A stretch of 64,000 bases of DNA from Spirochaetales bacterium (GCA_016342585.1 JAEINK010000002.1:124001-188000), one strand, 5' to 3'; numbered from the stretch's first letter, positions 53,406 through 63,515 are shown. The notes: a model not told the origin generated them from the letters alone. Numbers and translations are program-made.

Positions 53406-55909
53406 TCTTCTTCTATTTTTTCTATCGGTAATTTAAAGGTAAACACGGCGCCCCCTTCCGGGGCGTTTTCTGCCTTAATCTCACCACCATGTTTATTTAC
53501 TATAATATCATAGGATATGTTCAGGCCCAGGCCGGTACCCATACCTATTGGTTTTGTTGTAAAAAAAGGTTCAAAAACGTGGTCTATTATGTCATCCGGA
53601 ATCCCGGGACCAGAATCTTTTATGCTGAAGAAGACAAAATCTGAATCATTGAATGTCTCTATGGTGATATCACTTTTTTTTCCTGCGGCGTTTTCCTTGA
53701 TGGCCTGTGCCGCATTTACAATTAGATTAAGGATAACTTGATTGATTTCTTCACTGGCACACCAGATTTGAGGAATATCCCCATAGTGTACGACAACATC
53801 GCTGATATATTTTAACTCATTATTGGCAATAACTAATGTTGTGCGCGTGGCATGATTTATATCATAAAAATCTCGTTTCTTGTCTTTGTCTATCCGTGAA
53901 AAATCCCTTAGACTATTTATGATATTAAGAACCCGATCGAAACCATCCTGATTTTCATTAAAAATCGATTCAATATCTTTTTTGATATCATTGTACTGGT
54001 ATCGATCGATAAGAGCCTCCCAGGAAAAATCCTGGTCCTTATAATCTGTTTGGATTTTTTTAATCATAATATGTATTTTATCAACATATGATTTTAGAGA
54101 GCGGAAGTTACTATTGATAAACCCGATGGGGTTGTTTAATTCATGAGCGATACCGGCGGCGAGGCGTCCGATAGAGGCCAGTTTTTCTTCGTTCACCAGG
54201 GAGGATTGGGCGGTTACCAACCGGGTGTTCAAATCTTTAAGCTGCTGCTCTGTTTTTACCTTTTCGGATATATCCTCTTTTATACCTATATATCCTGTAC
54301 TCTTTCCCATCCCATCTTTTATGGGACAAATAACGGCCAGTTCCCAGATCGTCTCACCATTTTTGCATCGATTATGAAAGGTACCTTTCCATATTCGCCC
54401 CTCCGATATCGTGTTCCAGAGAACTTTATAAAAACTTTTATCCTGTGTACCTGTTTTCAGAATTCTCGGGTTTTTCCCCTTCACTTCCTGGAGGGAATAG
54501 CCTGAAACGTCAGAGAATCTTGGATTGACGTAATTAATATTACCCTTTAAATCGGTAATGACAATTGAAGAGGGATTTTGCTCTATCGCCTGTTTATACG
54601 TAAGTAATTTTTTTTCTCTTTGATATTTGGATATGGCTAAGGTCATAATATCACTGATCATTTTAAACATAAGGATGTCTAAAAAGGCTTTCGAAGGAAT
54701 CTCCTGGAAATACAATAGGATAAGGCCGATATTTTTACCCCGGTTCAGGATGGGGAGCATAACAAGGAGTCCAGAATTGAGATTTTTATTAGAGAGCTGT
54801 CCCTTCAGCGGTGCGTTTTCCCTGGAAAAGTCGATAACCATTGCCTGTGTAATCGAAAAATAAGTAGAGAAAGCAGCTTCAGTAAACTCAAATACTTCGA
54901 ACGTTTCATTTTCTTTCCAGAGACTGCGATTTTCTTGAGTTTTAGGTATAGTACTTCGTTTCAAGTGGATTTGACATATATTGGCTTTAAGGCCACTCCC
55001 CATGGTTTTTGCAAATTGATAGAAGAAGGCTGTACTGCTGTTTTCCGAGATATTAATAATATTTTGAAATAGTTTGTTCAGCATCTCATCGAAAACCAGT
55101 TGAGAGGCGAGGGAGCTGTCTAATTCAATTTTATGGAGTTTATTGCTGATTTGTTTCGTAATTGCAGAAAACGTCTGTATGTCTTCCAGTGAAAAGGGGA
55201 AGTTTCCCGAGGAATTATCATCAAGCAGATGAAGTTCAATAATATTTTTTTCATCCTCCTGCCCCTGAATATTCTCAGTTAAAACCCAGTTGCTTTCTTT
55301 GAATTCGGGAGAGTCATAGGTTTTACCCAAATATAAAATGCGGGTGGAGATCTTTTCCGAAAGTTGGAAGGCCTTTGGGATTATCTCCAGTGTCTCATTT
55401 ATAAAAAGCTCTGGATCATCGTATTTATCAATAGCCTGGGCAATTTTGAAAAAAGCATCGAGTTCCCGAAGTTGATTTTTTAATTTTTCATTGTTTTTTT
55501 TATTCTTTTCTTCATTAACCGTGCGCGCTCTCTCTAATGCAATTTTTTTGAGGGCAATATTCAAAACCAGCTTCAAATTTGCGATGGAAAAAGGTTTGAA
55601 AAGCAGTCCATAGGGATTGCTCTCTTCCATTCTGGCAATGGTTTGATTATCAATATGTCCTGTCACAAAAATTGAAGGAATTTGTAAAGAGTCTAACAAT
55701 GTATTTGCCAGTTTGATCCCGCTATGGGCCTCTTCCAGGGTGACATCCATGAATATTAAATCCGGTTGGTTTTCTTCCACTTTTTTATGAGTTTCGGTGA
55801 TCGAATTTGCGATAGAAACATCTTGAAATCCAGAAGCGTTTAAAGCAGAGACCATGAAATTTGAAAAGTTTTCATCATCGTCAACAACCAGAAGCTTCAG
55901 GTTATGCAT
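53402..55909 (-). CDS. Receiver-GAF-PAS histidine kinase
   Basis: I choose the ATG at 55909 (835 residues; MHNLKLLVVDDDENF), which has an AGAGGTT site; a start at 55954 would overlap the upstream kinase further. The order is receiver (1-~118; IFMDVTLEE), GAF-like region (~150-420), PAS (~440-555; SSIVITDLKGNINYVNPRFS), HisKA (ASIGRLAAGIAHELNNPIGF) and HATPase (NQVILNLIVNAAQA, DSGPGIP, GMGTGLGLNIS). An N-terminal receiver lets it take signals from another kinase, perhaps the neighbour at 55902. Confidence 0.88.
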   Translation of the reverse strand: MHNLKLLVVDDDENFSNFMVSALNASGFQDVSIANSITETHKKVEENQPDLIFMDVTLEEAHSGIKLANTLLDSLQIPSIFVTGHIDNQTIARMEESNPYGLLFKPFSIANLKLVLNIALKKIALERARTVNEEKNKKNNEKLKNQLRELDAFFKIAQAIDKYDDPELFINETLEIIPKAFQLSEKISTRILYLGKTYDSPEFKESNWVLTENIQGQEDEKNIIELHLLDDNSSGNFPFSLEDIQTFSAITKQISNKLHKIELDSSLASQLVFDEMLNKLFQNIINISENSSTAFFYQFAKTMGSGLKANICQIHLKRSTIPKTQENRSLWKENETFEVFEFTEAAFSTYFSITQAMVIDFSRENAPLKGQLSNKNLNSGLLVMLPILNRGKNIGLILLYFQEIPSKAFLDILMFKMISDIMTLAISKYQREKKLLTYKQAIEQNPSSIVITDLKGNINYVNPRFSDVSGYSLQEVKGKNPRILKTGTQDKSFYKVLWNTISEGRIWKGTFHNRCKNGETIWELAVICPIKDGMGKSTGYIGIKEDISEKVKTEQQLKDLNTRLVTAQSSLVNEEKLASIGRLAAGIAHELNNPIGFINSNFRSLKSYVDKIHIMIKKIQTDYKDQDFSWEALIDRYQYNDIKKDIESIFNENQDGFDRVLNIINSLRDFSRIDKDKKRDFYDINHATRTTLVIANNELKYISDVVVHYGDIPQIWCASEEINQVILNLIVNAAQAIKENAAGKKSDITIETFNDSDFVFFSIKDSGPGIPDDIIDHVFEPFFTTKPIGMGTGLGLNISYDIIVNKHGGEIKAENAPEGGAVFTFKLPIEKIEED

Positions 55910-57104
55910 TGCGGAACCTCTTTGGAAGGGTGAATGTGAATTGTGCTCCACCAAGGGGACTTTGTTCGTACCATATCTTCCCCTGATGTTTCTGTGTAAT
56001 GATATCCGAACAAATACTTAACCCCAGGCCTGTGCCGCTTCCTATATCTTTTGTTGTGAAGAAAGGGTTGAAAATCTTGGATATAATGTTTTCGGGGACC
56101 CCCGGGCCTGAATCTTCAAGTATGAAAGCGATATTATCAGTGTCAGTGTTGAATGATGTGGTTATTCTGATTGTTCCCATACTATGCTGAGCCTGGCCTT
56201 CAATGGCCTGAGAAGCATTTATGATAAGATTCAGAATAACCTGGTTTACTGAACTTCCGAAACACTGTATCAGGGGAAGATCACCAAAGCTAAGCTCAAT
56301 TTCGGCGATATGTTTGTATTTATTTCGAGATATTGTGAGGGTGTGGTTTATGGCCTCATTCAAATCATACTCTTCAATCTCCTGAATATCGCTTTGCCGG
56401 GCAAATTGCTTTAATTCTGAAGTTATCGAAGCGATTTGGGAAATCCCTTGTTCGTTTTCGACTATAATCGATTTCATATCCTCTAGGGCAAACGAGAGTC
56501 GACCAAGATCTTCTTCAGACATTGAACCACCGGCTCTGAATCGTTTACACTGATCCACAATGAGATTATTGTATTTACCCATACTTATGTTATTGCTTTT
56601 AATATAACCAATCGGATTGTTGATTTCATGGGCTATCCCTGCCGCCAGGGTACCAATGGACGCTAATTTTTCCTGTTGAGCCATGGTACTGTAAAGCTCA
56701 TTCAATCTTTTATGTGCCTCCATTATTTCAAGGTTCAATTTATTTGTATTTATACTGAAATCGATGTAATCACTGACATCAATAAAGATGCTGTATAATT
56801 TGAACTCACCTTTATCATTTTCTCCGAAGGAGTATTCAAGGCAAGTGAGTATGATACCGAATTTACATTTTAAGAGGGTCTCCTGTCTGACGGGTTTACC
56901 TTCACTTAAAACATTATTTTTTACCATTTTGCGTAATCCCGGGTCACAATAAATATCCTGAATACAACGCTGCTCTTCGAGGACTATTCCCAGCTTATCT
57001 ATACTTTCGGCATTGGCATCGATGATTCTGTCATTTTCATCTGTAATAATAAGCAGTGTCTCAGAGTGATTGCGGAGTAAATTAATAAACTTTCGGTCGT
57101 TCAT
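55902..57104 (-). CDS. PAS-containing histidine kinase
   Basis: The 400-residue soluble kinase has an N-terminal PAS-like region (TLLIITDENDRIIDANAES), a coiled linker, HisKA (ASIGTLAAGIAHEINNPIGY) and HATPase (NQVILNLIINASQAIEGQ, DSGPGVP, GSGTGLGLSICS). It overlaps both neighbours (8 and 4 bases), so the four genes from 58595 to 53402 form one operon. Confidence 0.88.
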   Translation of the reverse strand: MNDRKFINLLRNHSETLLIITDENDRIIDANAESIDKLGIVLEEQRCIQDIYCDPGLRKMVKNNVLSEGKPVRQETLLKCKFGIILTCLEYSFGENDKGEFKLYSIFIDVSDYIDFSINTNKLNLEIMEAHKRLNELYSTMAQQEKLASIGTLAAGIAHEINNPIGYIKSNNISMGKYNNLIVDQCKRFRAGGSMSEEDLGRLSFALEDMKSIIVENEQGISQIASITSELKQFARQSDIQEIEEYDLNEAINHTLTISRNKYKHIAEIELSFGDLPLIQCFGSSVNQVILNLIINASQAIEGQAQHSMGTIRITTSFNTDTDNIAFILEDSGPGVPENIISKIFNPFFTTKDIGSGTGLGLSICSDIITQKHQGKIWYEQSPLGGAQFTFTLPKRFRNA

Positions 57105-57448
57105 TTTGAATCCTTGAAAGTAAAGAAGGAGGAAAAACCGAGTAGATCCATTACATCTTTAATCTGCCCCTGCATGTCCCAGATGGTTAAACTTATACTC
57201 TTTTTCTGACATTGTACCAGGGCCGAGGCAAAACTCCCAATACCTGTGGAGGAGGCATAGAGTAATTTCTCAAGATTCAAATCCAGTTCTCCCCCGGAAG
57301 GCATTCCTTCAATTGTTTCTCCTAAAAATCTGAGGAATGAATTGGAATTCTGGGTTTCCAGCTTTCCGGTAAGACTGAGCTTTACATTGCCATCATCTTT
57401 TTTATCAGCATCTATAATCAGCTGGTTCAGTTCAATGGTTTTGTTCAT
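57101..57448 (-). CDS. STAS-domain anti-sigma-factor antagonist-like protein
   Basis: The 115-residue STAS protein has the phosphoserine-type motif in LLYASSTGIGSF. Such proteins switch partners with an anti-sigma kinase when a PP2C phosphatase removes the phosphate. The neighbouring receiver-PP2C gene would be that phosphatase. No classical RsbW-type kinase is visible in the window. Confidence 0.82.
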   Translation of the reverse strand: MNKTIELNQLIIDADKKDDGNVKLSLTGKLETQNSNSFLRFLGETIEGMPSGGELDLNLEKLLYASSTGIGSFASALVQCQKKSISLTIWDMQGQIKDVMDLLGFSSFFTFKDSK

Positions 57449-58595
57449 AATTTTAACCTTATTGATAGTAATGTGACATCATCCTGGAATGTTTCTATAT
57501 GGCAGAGATCCTTGAATCTTGAAACTACTACCGGTAATTTGTCATTATTTTTTGAACATTCACACAAGATCTCTCCCGTTTTTTCAGGAGAAACCGTGTT
57601 TCGATCTTTCTCAATTTCAATCAGACCATCCGTAAGAAGGATAATGTGATCTTTTTCCTTAAGCCGTATGATATGGTTTTTATAGCTAGAGTCCTCTGAA
57701 ATGTTGAGGCATATGCCTTCCTGATGGACAGGATAGTATTTGTCTCCCCTTATTATAAAAAAGTGAGATTGCCCCGCATTCGAATAAGTGAGACGAAGTT
57801 GATCGATGTCTATGAGGATAGCTGAAAAGGTGATCAGCATATCCGGGAACTGTGTTAACTCGTGGGCTATCCTTTTATTTAACCATTCTAAAAAGTCAGC
57901 AGGAGAGAACGATTTCCCTATTCGGCTGCGTACATAATCATTGAAAATAATTGTTTTCAATATTGTTGTAATGAAGGCAGCCTTTAAACCATGACCCGCC
58001 ACATCTCCCAGGAGGACCAGATATTGATTATTCTGCAGAGGAATAATATCATAGTAATCGCCACCGCAAAAAAGGGCGGGCAGGGGTTGATATAAAACAT
58101 CAAACTCTATGTTCTCTGTTTTGGGAAGATCCCTTTTTAACAGGGTTTTTTGCAGTTCTCCTCCCCAGCGCAATTCCTCCATAAGCATCTCTTCTGCTAT
58201 CCGTTTTTCATCCTCCAGGATGTCCAGATTGTAGGCGGATTGAATCTCAGAAAGGAGGTGATCTTCATTCCATGGTTTTGTTATATAGGCACTGATTCCA
58301 GCTTTTATGGATTTCGAAATCTCTTCAATTTCAGAATAGCCTGTGAGCAGGATGGTTTTAATCTTAGGAAAAAGTGAATGGACCTCTAAAAGGAGGTCGC
58401 TTCCCAACATCTCCGGCATCTTAAGATCGGAGATGATTAGGAAAATATCCTCGTTTTCTTTACGTAGACCATGGCATCAAGAGGGGAGGTGAATCCTTTT
58501 ATTTGTATATCCCTATCCCTTGTCCAGGCAGAAACTTCGCGGACAAGAGAATTGACAATATTTTGTTCATCATCGATGATAAGCAGTTTTTTCAA
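57445..58595 (-). pseudogene. Receiver-PP2C (RsbU/SpoIIE-like) phosphatase gene broken by a frameshift
   Basis: The gene starts at TTG 58595 with a GAGGAGG site (LKKLLIIDDEQNIVNSLV, receiver opening). The frame then shifts at about 58466-58473, within a stretch read as V-Y-V-K. The other frame continues with KENEDIFLIISDLKMPEML, carrying the receiver Asp, and a PP2C domain (~GGDYYDIIPL, GDVAGHGLKAAF, TDGLIEIEKD). One extra base would restore one protein of ~383 residues. It may be a true mutation or a sequence error; the PP2C domain could still be made from ATG 58419 without a working receiver. Confidence 0.75.
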
Positions 58596-58762
58596 AACAG
58601 CCTCCTCTAATAATTGTGATATATAGCAAGGGCTAAAGCAAATTAAATGCTGAAAGTACTGAAAATATTTCATGGGGAAGAATTAAAAAGATTATCTCAG
58701 GTGGTGCATACTGGATTGAATGCTGTTAATAAATGACAAAGTCTTCCACAGGGAAGCAGGCC

Positions 58763-58831
58763 CTAAAGACCAAAAGAAACGCATTTTATCGTTGTAAGCT
58801 GCCGATCAGGAAGAATGTATGCGGTCTTTAG
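58763..58831. repeat. Long inverted repeat in the gap upstream of tRNA-Cys
   Basis: The gap at 58596-59089 holds the tRNA and its terminator; I see no ORF worth calling in the rest. Within it CTAAAGACC (58763-58771) and GGTCTTTAG (58823-58831) are perfect inverted copies 51 bases apart. A further small hairpin, GTCGG-CATC-CCGAC, lies at 58833-58846. The stretch could be a small structured RNA, without proof. Confidence 0.4.
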
Positions 58832-58852
58832 CGTCGGCATCCCGACTTGAAT

Positions 58853-58880
58853 AAAAAAAATGCCCACTCAAAGAGTGGAC
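58853..58880 (-). terminator. Terminator downstream of tRNA-Cys
   Basis: On the minus strand CCACTC, loop TTT, GAGTGG, then GC and a run of T residues (A-tract at 58853-58860 on the plus strand). Confidence 0.85.
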
Positions 58881-58905
58881 ATAAAAAACTTGTTTTCAAG
58901 TTATC

Positions 58906-58977
58906 AGGTGCCGATCGGATTCGAACCGATGCATAGAGGTTTTGCAGACCTGTCCCTTACCACTTGGGTACGGCACC
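58906..58977 (-). tRNA. tRNA-Cys (anticodon GCA)
   Basis: A 72-base cloverleaf on the minus strand. The acceptor GGTGCCG pairs with CGGCACC, the anticodon loop contains CTGCAAA, and the T arm has GGTTCGAATCC. The discriminator base is U, a cysteine identity element. The CCA end is not encoded. Confidence 0.95.
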
Positions 58978-59089
58978 ATTAAGTTTCTGGATAATAGCAA
59001 AAAAACTATTTAATGTAAAGTACGACCTTGAAATGAGATGCTTTTTTTGAGTAGTCTCTTTTAAGAATGTTAAGATCGGAAAAACGCCC

Positions 59090-60523
59090 ATGACAATCAA
59101 TTCAGCTGTGAATAAGCTATCGGGGAAAAGGAAAGGTGAGAGACCTAAAGTCCTTTTGATTCAACCCCCGATTCATGATTTTGCCCTTTACGATCACTAT
59201 CTTAAACCCTATGGGCTCCTTCGTCTGGCGAGTTTTTTTACTCAGTCAGACTGGGATGTGGAGTTCCTTGATTGTCTGGATTACCGTGAGCCTGAATCTG
59301 TAGATATGCTGAACTCACCCCGCCGGAAGGCAGATGGTTCCGGAAAGTTTTTCAGGACCCCTGTGGAGAATCCCCTGAAGGATAAACCCATCCCCCGGCG
59401 TTTTGCCCGTTATGGTATTCTCCCCTCCGTGATGGAGAGGCGAATTGCCGCAGCAGTACCGGATCTTGTACTGGTAACCAGCGGTATGACCTACTGGTAC
59501 CGCGGGGTCGCGGAGGCTGTCCGGCGGGTCCGAAAATCTTATCCTCATATCCCTGTCGCTGTGGGTGGAATATATGCCTCCCTCATGCCGGACCATTGTG
59601 AAAATGTTTGTGGCGCGGATGCCGCTATAATCGGGGATGCTCTTGTCGCATCAGGCGGGAGGATGGCAGTATCGGAACCCTTTGCCTCCTTCCTTCGAAA
59701 ATCGGGACTTCCTGTTCCCATTCTGGGGTCGGAGGAGCGATTGTTGGATACAGGACGCCCCACCATAAGTCCTCTGCTCCTGCCCCGTGTCTGGGATTCG
59801 GCAGGCATAATCAGGATGAACAGGGGGTGTCCCTTCAACTGCGATTACTGTGCTTCCCGACGGATTTCCGAAGGTTTTCATCCGGGGGATGGCCGCGATG
59901 CTTTTGAATCCATGATGGCCATTCATCACTATTCCGGGACGAGGAATTTTGCTTTCTACGATGATGCTCTCCTTTATAAGAAGGGGGAACTCTTTCATCC
60001 CTTCCTCAGGATGGTAATCGCAGCTCAGCTTGATTTCAACTTCTATACGCCCAATGCGGTCCACCTGAAATACCTGGATGGGGAGACGGCTGACCTTATG
60101 GTGAGAGCCGGGTTCAGGGAGATCCGGCTTGGCTATGAGAGTGCCTCTGAGGAGTTCCACAGGAAGCGTGACGGGAAATTCGATCCTGCCTCATTTCCGG
60201 GGAAGATCGAAACGCTCCGGGAGGCCGGATTCTCCCCGGTTGATATCCGGGTGTATATCCTTGCCGGTCTTCCGGGTCAGAGGTGGGAGGATGTGGAAAA
60301 ATCGGTCCGATTTGCAAAAAAAACCGGAGTGAGCATCAGCCTTTCCGAATACTCACCCGTGCCGGGCAGTCCCATGTGGGAGGAATCCTGCCGGGCCTCT
60401 GTTTTTCCCTTAAAAGATGAACCACTCTATCATAATAATACCTTTTTCCCTATGGAGTGGGAGGGATTTACCCGAGAGGCCCTTGAAAAGATTAAACGTT
60501 TGACCCGGTCAAAGACCTCATAA
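59090..60523 (+). CDS. B12-binding-type radical SAM protein
   Basis: The 477-residue protein has an N-terminal cobalamin-binding-like Rossmann region (KVLLIQPPIHDFALY; LVLVTSGMTYWYRGV; VAVGGIYASLMPDHC) and a radical SAM domain with CPFNCDYC (C-x3-C-x2-C), then FAFYDDALLYK and RAGFREIRLGYESAS. Many such proteins methylate or rearrange unreactive carbon. The substrate is unknown. Its 3' end overlaps gpsA (convergent) by 32 bases. Confidence 0.87.
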   Translation: MTINSAVNKLSGKRKGERPKVLLIQPPIHDFALYDHYLKPYGLLRLASFFTQSDWDVEFLDCLDYREPESVDMLNSPRRKADGSGKFFRTPVENPLKDKPIPRRFARYGILPSVMERRIAAAVPDLVLVTSGMTYWYRGVAEAVRRVRKSYPHIPVAVGGIYASLMPDHCENVCGADAAIIGDALVASGGRMAVSEPFASFLRKSGLPVPILGSEERLLDTGRPTISPLLLPRVWDSAGIIRMNRGCPFNCDYCASRRISEGFHPGDGRDAFESMMAIHHYSGTRNFAFYDDALLYKKGELFHPFLRMVIAAQLDFNFYTPNAVHLKYLDGETADLMVRAGFREIRLGYESASEEFHRKRDGKFDPASFPGKIETLREAGFSPVDIRVYILAGLPGQRWEDVEKSVRFAKKTGVSISLSEYSPVPGSPMWEESCRASVFPLKDEPLYHNNTFFPMEWEGFTREALEKIKRLTRSKTS

Positions 60524-61556
60524 GGGATTCAATCGCATCGAAGGGGTTCAGTTCATCATTCAGGATGGCATAAACCGTATCACAGATGGGGAGTTTTAGT
60601 TTATGTCCCTTCCCTATCTCGTGGGCATACTTTGCGGCTACACAACCTTCTGCAAGGTAGCCCCTTTTGGCCATATCGTCGATGACCTCTTCTATCCCTG
60701 AATATTTATCCAGCAGTCTGTCTGTGATGATCTCACGGCCGAATCTTCGGTTTCTTCCATGCTTACTTCGACAGGTTACATCCAGATCACCAACACCGGC
60801 AATCGATGTGAAGGTTTCGGGATAGGGGGAACCCAGGGCCATTCCTATTGACTGGATCTCATTGAGACCTGCCGCGAGCAGAAGAGATTCTGTATTGTCA
60901 CCGAATTTGGTAGAGAGTTCCATCATGGCGTCCAGCATCCCAAACCCCAGGGCTATAACATTTTTAACCGCACCACAGGTCTGAACTCCCAGCGTATCCA
61001 GGGAGGAGAAGACCATCAGGTTTGTTCCGTTAAGAAGCTCCCTGAAGAGGATCGAGTTTTTTCCGTTCTTTGAGGCGGATATTAGCCCTGTCAATTTCCC
61101 CCTCGCCACCTCTTCCGCATGGCTTGGCCCGGAAATATAGACCAGGTTATCCCGATAGAAGCCCGGCAGGAAATCCTCCATGGAGGGGAGGATCAGCTTG
61201 GGGCCGGTTGTGGATGGCAGGAACCCCTTGGTAAGAACCGCTATCTTTGTTTTGCCTTCTGCGATGGATGGGATGGTGGTGAGTTGTTTCACTGTATTCA
61301 GTATGTAGAGTGAAGGTGAGGCCACAATCAGATAATCTTTTCCGTCGGCTGCTTCGTTCAGGTCTGAGGTGGCTGTCAGGTTTTCCGAAAGATCGACCGC
61401 CGGGAGATACTGGCTGTTTTTATGCCTTGTATTGATGTCCTCCACAACTGATTCCATGAAATCCCACATCTGGACGGAATAACCCTTATCCGACAGGACT
61501 TTCCCGATGGCCGTTCCCCAGGCTCCGGCGCTTAATATTCCAACTTTCTGCTTCAT
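60492..61556 (-). CDS. gpsA: Glycerol-3-phosphate dehydrogenase [NAD(P)+]
   Basis: The 354-residue enzyme makes sn-glycerol 3-phosphate from dihydroxyacetone phosphate for lipid synthesis. It has the nucleotide-binding GILSAGAWGTAIGKVL, the active-site lysine region GAVKNVIALGFGML, and GVGDLDVTCRSKHGRNRRFG. Its start overlaps the stop of pepF by one base. Confidence 0.93.
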   Translation of the reverse strand: MKQKVGILSAGAWGTAIGKVLSDKGYSVQMWDFMESVVEDINTRHKNSQYLPAVDLSENLTATSDLNEAADGKDYLIVASPSLYILNTVKQLTTIPSIAEGKTKIAVLTKGFLPSTTGPKLILPSMEDFLPGFYRDNLVYISGPSHAEEVARGKLTGLISASKNGKNSILFRELLNGTNLMVFSSLDTLGVQTCGAVKNVIALGFGMLDAMMELSTKFGDNTESLLLAAGLNEIQSIGMALGSPYPETFTSIAGVGDLDVTCRSKHGRNRRFGREIITDRLLDKYSGIEEVIDDMAKRGYLAEGCVAAKYAHEIGKGHKLKLPICDTVYAILNDELNPFDAIESLMRSLTGSNV

Positions 61557-63340
61557 TATTTTGTTTCCTCTTTTACAAGTTGTACGAAGGTTTCCACATG
61601 GCCGGCTATGGTGTCTATTCCCCGCTGCCAGAAATCCCTCTTTGTTATATCAAATCCCGCCCGGGTTGTAACCTTTTCGGCGGGTGCTGTTCCTGTATGA
61701 AGGAGAAGTTCATCGTAATCTGCTGCGAAGGAACTTCCTTTTTCCTCATACTGACCATAAAGTCCCATGCCGAAGAGTTGACCGAAAGCGTAGGGGAAGT
61801 TGTAGAAATCCAGTCCCGGGATATAGTAATGGCCTTTTACAGCCCACATATAGGGGTGGAGTTCCGATTCGAGTATGGCATCGCCATAAGTTTTCTTCTG
61901 GGCTTCGATCATCAGAGCCGAAAATTCATCTGCCGATAATTCACCCTCTTTGCGTTTTTCGAAAACACTCTCTTCGAAGATAAACCTTGAAAGGATGTCG
62001 ACTATAACCTGGGTGGCGGATTTAAGAAAATCCTCAATAAGCGCGAGTTTTTCAGCACCCTTCGCCTGGCTCACAGCCTGGTTGAATACCACGTTTTCCG
62101 CGAAAATTGACGCCGTCTCCGCAAGAGTCATGGGGTACTGCCGGGCAACGGCCTTTTCATCTTTCAGTATCTCATGATGATATCCGTGACCCAACTCGTG
62201 GGCAACGGTAGTCAGGGCATCGTAGGAACCGTCAAAGTTACAAAGTATCCGTGACTCTCCGGTCAGGGGAAAGCTTGTACAGTAGGCTCCTCCTACTTTT
62301 CCTTCCCGAGGTTTTGTATCCAGCCAGTTTGAATCGAAAGCTTTCTTTGCATAGGCCCCCATTCTGGGCGAGAAGGCTGAGAATTTATCAATTATAAATG
62401 TTCTTACCTCATCAAATCCCATCTCAGTCGCCGCCTCCATGGGGGCAAAAATATCGTAGAAGGCCAATTTTTCAACACCCATAAGTTCCGCCTTGGCTTT
62501 CAGGTATTTCCTGAAAACCGGCAGGTTGTCGGTCATAACCCCTATGAGGGCATCCAGGGTTTCCCTGCTGATCCTCGCACTTCTGAGGCTTATGTCCAGC
62601 GGTGACTCCCATCCCCTTCTTTTACAGAGGGTAAGCGATGTTCCTTTTATCCCGTTTAAGGCGTAGGCCAGGGGAGTCTCCATCTGTTTCCAGAGGGATA
62701 TCTCCTTTTCAAAAGCATTTTTTCTTACATCCCTCTCCTTGTGATAGGCCAGGGCGCGAAGTTCGATTACGGTTTTAGTTTCCCCTGTTCCTTCATCCCA
62801 TAGGGTGGAAACGGTGGATGAGACTGATTCCTGGAGTCTTGCCCAGGCATCGGCGCCGCTCATGGAGAGTTCTGCTGCGAGGCTCTCCTCCTCACGGGAC
62901 ATCTGGTGTTTCTGCTCTTCAAGCGATTCTTCAATAAAAAACCTGTGGCTTTCGAATCCCCCGGATTCAACCGCTGGAAAGAGTTTGCCCTCTTCGTTCA
63001 GTTCTGCCAGTCTGTCGCAGAAGAGGGTTCCTGTCGATTTAAGCTGAACAACATCGGCTTCGATTTTATTCAGCTCTTTCAGTATGGCCGGGTCGGTTGT
63101 ATTTGTTGAAAATTGTGTATATATGTAGGATTCAAGCTCTTCATGCAGATCTGTTATCCTGTCATGTCTATCCAGAGCCTCAGTGAGCCAGGTTTTGGGA
63201 TCCCCTAAGTTATCGATTTTTAGAAAGGATTCAAACTCCTCTATCTCGCTGATGAACCGGTTCCTTTCTGCTTTATATTTGTTACTTTCCATGGAAGGAA
63301 ATACTGTTGTCAGATCCCAGAGAGGGAGAGTATCACTCAT
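61556..63340 (-). CDS. pepF: M3-family oligoendopeptidase F
   Basis: The 594-residue cytoplasmic zinc peptidase has HEXXH in TVAHELGHGYHHE with a downstream Glu (TLAETASIFAENV). It degrades oligopeptides. The AAGGAGG ribosome site precedes the ATG. It is upstream of, and coupled to, gpsA. Confidence 0.93.
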   Translation of the reverse strand: MSDTLPLWDLTTVFPSMESNKYKAERNRFISEIEEFESFLKIDNLGDPKTWLTEALDRHDRITDLHEELESYIYTQFSTNTTDPAILKELNKIEADVVQLKSTGTLFCDRLAELNEEGKLFPAVESGGFESHRFFIEESLEEQKHQMSREEESLAAELSMSGADAWARLQESVSSTVSTLWDEGTGETKTVIELRALAYHKERDVRKNAFEKEISLWKQMETPLAYALNGIKGTSLTLCKRRGWESPLDISLRSARISRETLDALIGVMTDNLPVFRKYLKAKAELMGVEKLAFYDIFAPMEAATEMGFDEVRTFIIDKFSAFSPRMGAYAKKAFDSNWLDTKPREGKVGGAYCTSFPLTGESRILCNFDGSYDALTTVAHELGHGYHHEILKDEKAVARQYPMTLAETASIFAENVVFNQAVSQAKGAEKLALIEDFLKSATQVIVDILSRFIFEESVFEKRKEGELSADEFSALMIEAQKKTYGDAILESELHPYMWAVKGHYYIPGLDFYNFPYAFGQLFGMGLYGQYEEKGSSFAADYDELLLHTGTAPAEKVTTRAGFDITKRDFWQRGIDTIAGHVETFVQLVKEETK

Positions 63341-63515
63341 TTCAAAACCTCCTTGATTTTTGCCTATTCTAACGCTGATAGGCCCTTTTTTCCACTGAAT
63401 CCACCCCGCTATTTACGAAAAATAGTTGTTTTTATCTCACTCTTTGAATATCTGCTTTGAAACCGGAGAGAAAATGTGGTAGATTGATGTTAATCAAGCA
63501 AACACCGAGGTCACC

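Noticed and set aside
58460-58480. Programmed -1 ribosomal frameshift in the receiver-PP2C gene
   Set aside because: The bases at the switch do not make an X-XXY-YYZ slippery heptamer, and no stimulatory hairpin was seen; a mutation or sequence error fits better.
63362-63389. Hairpin GCCTAT/ATAGGC with T-run as a terminator
   Set aside because: No plus-strand gene ends here; it lies upstream of pepF and ahead of the partial secreted-protein gene, so an attenuator is possible but unsupported.
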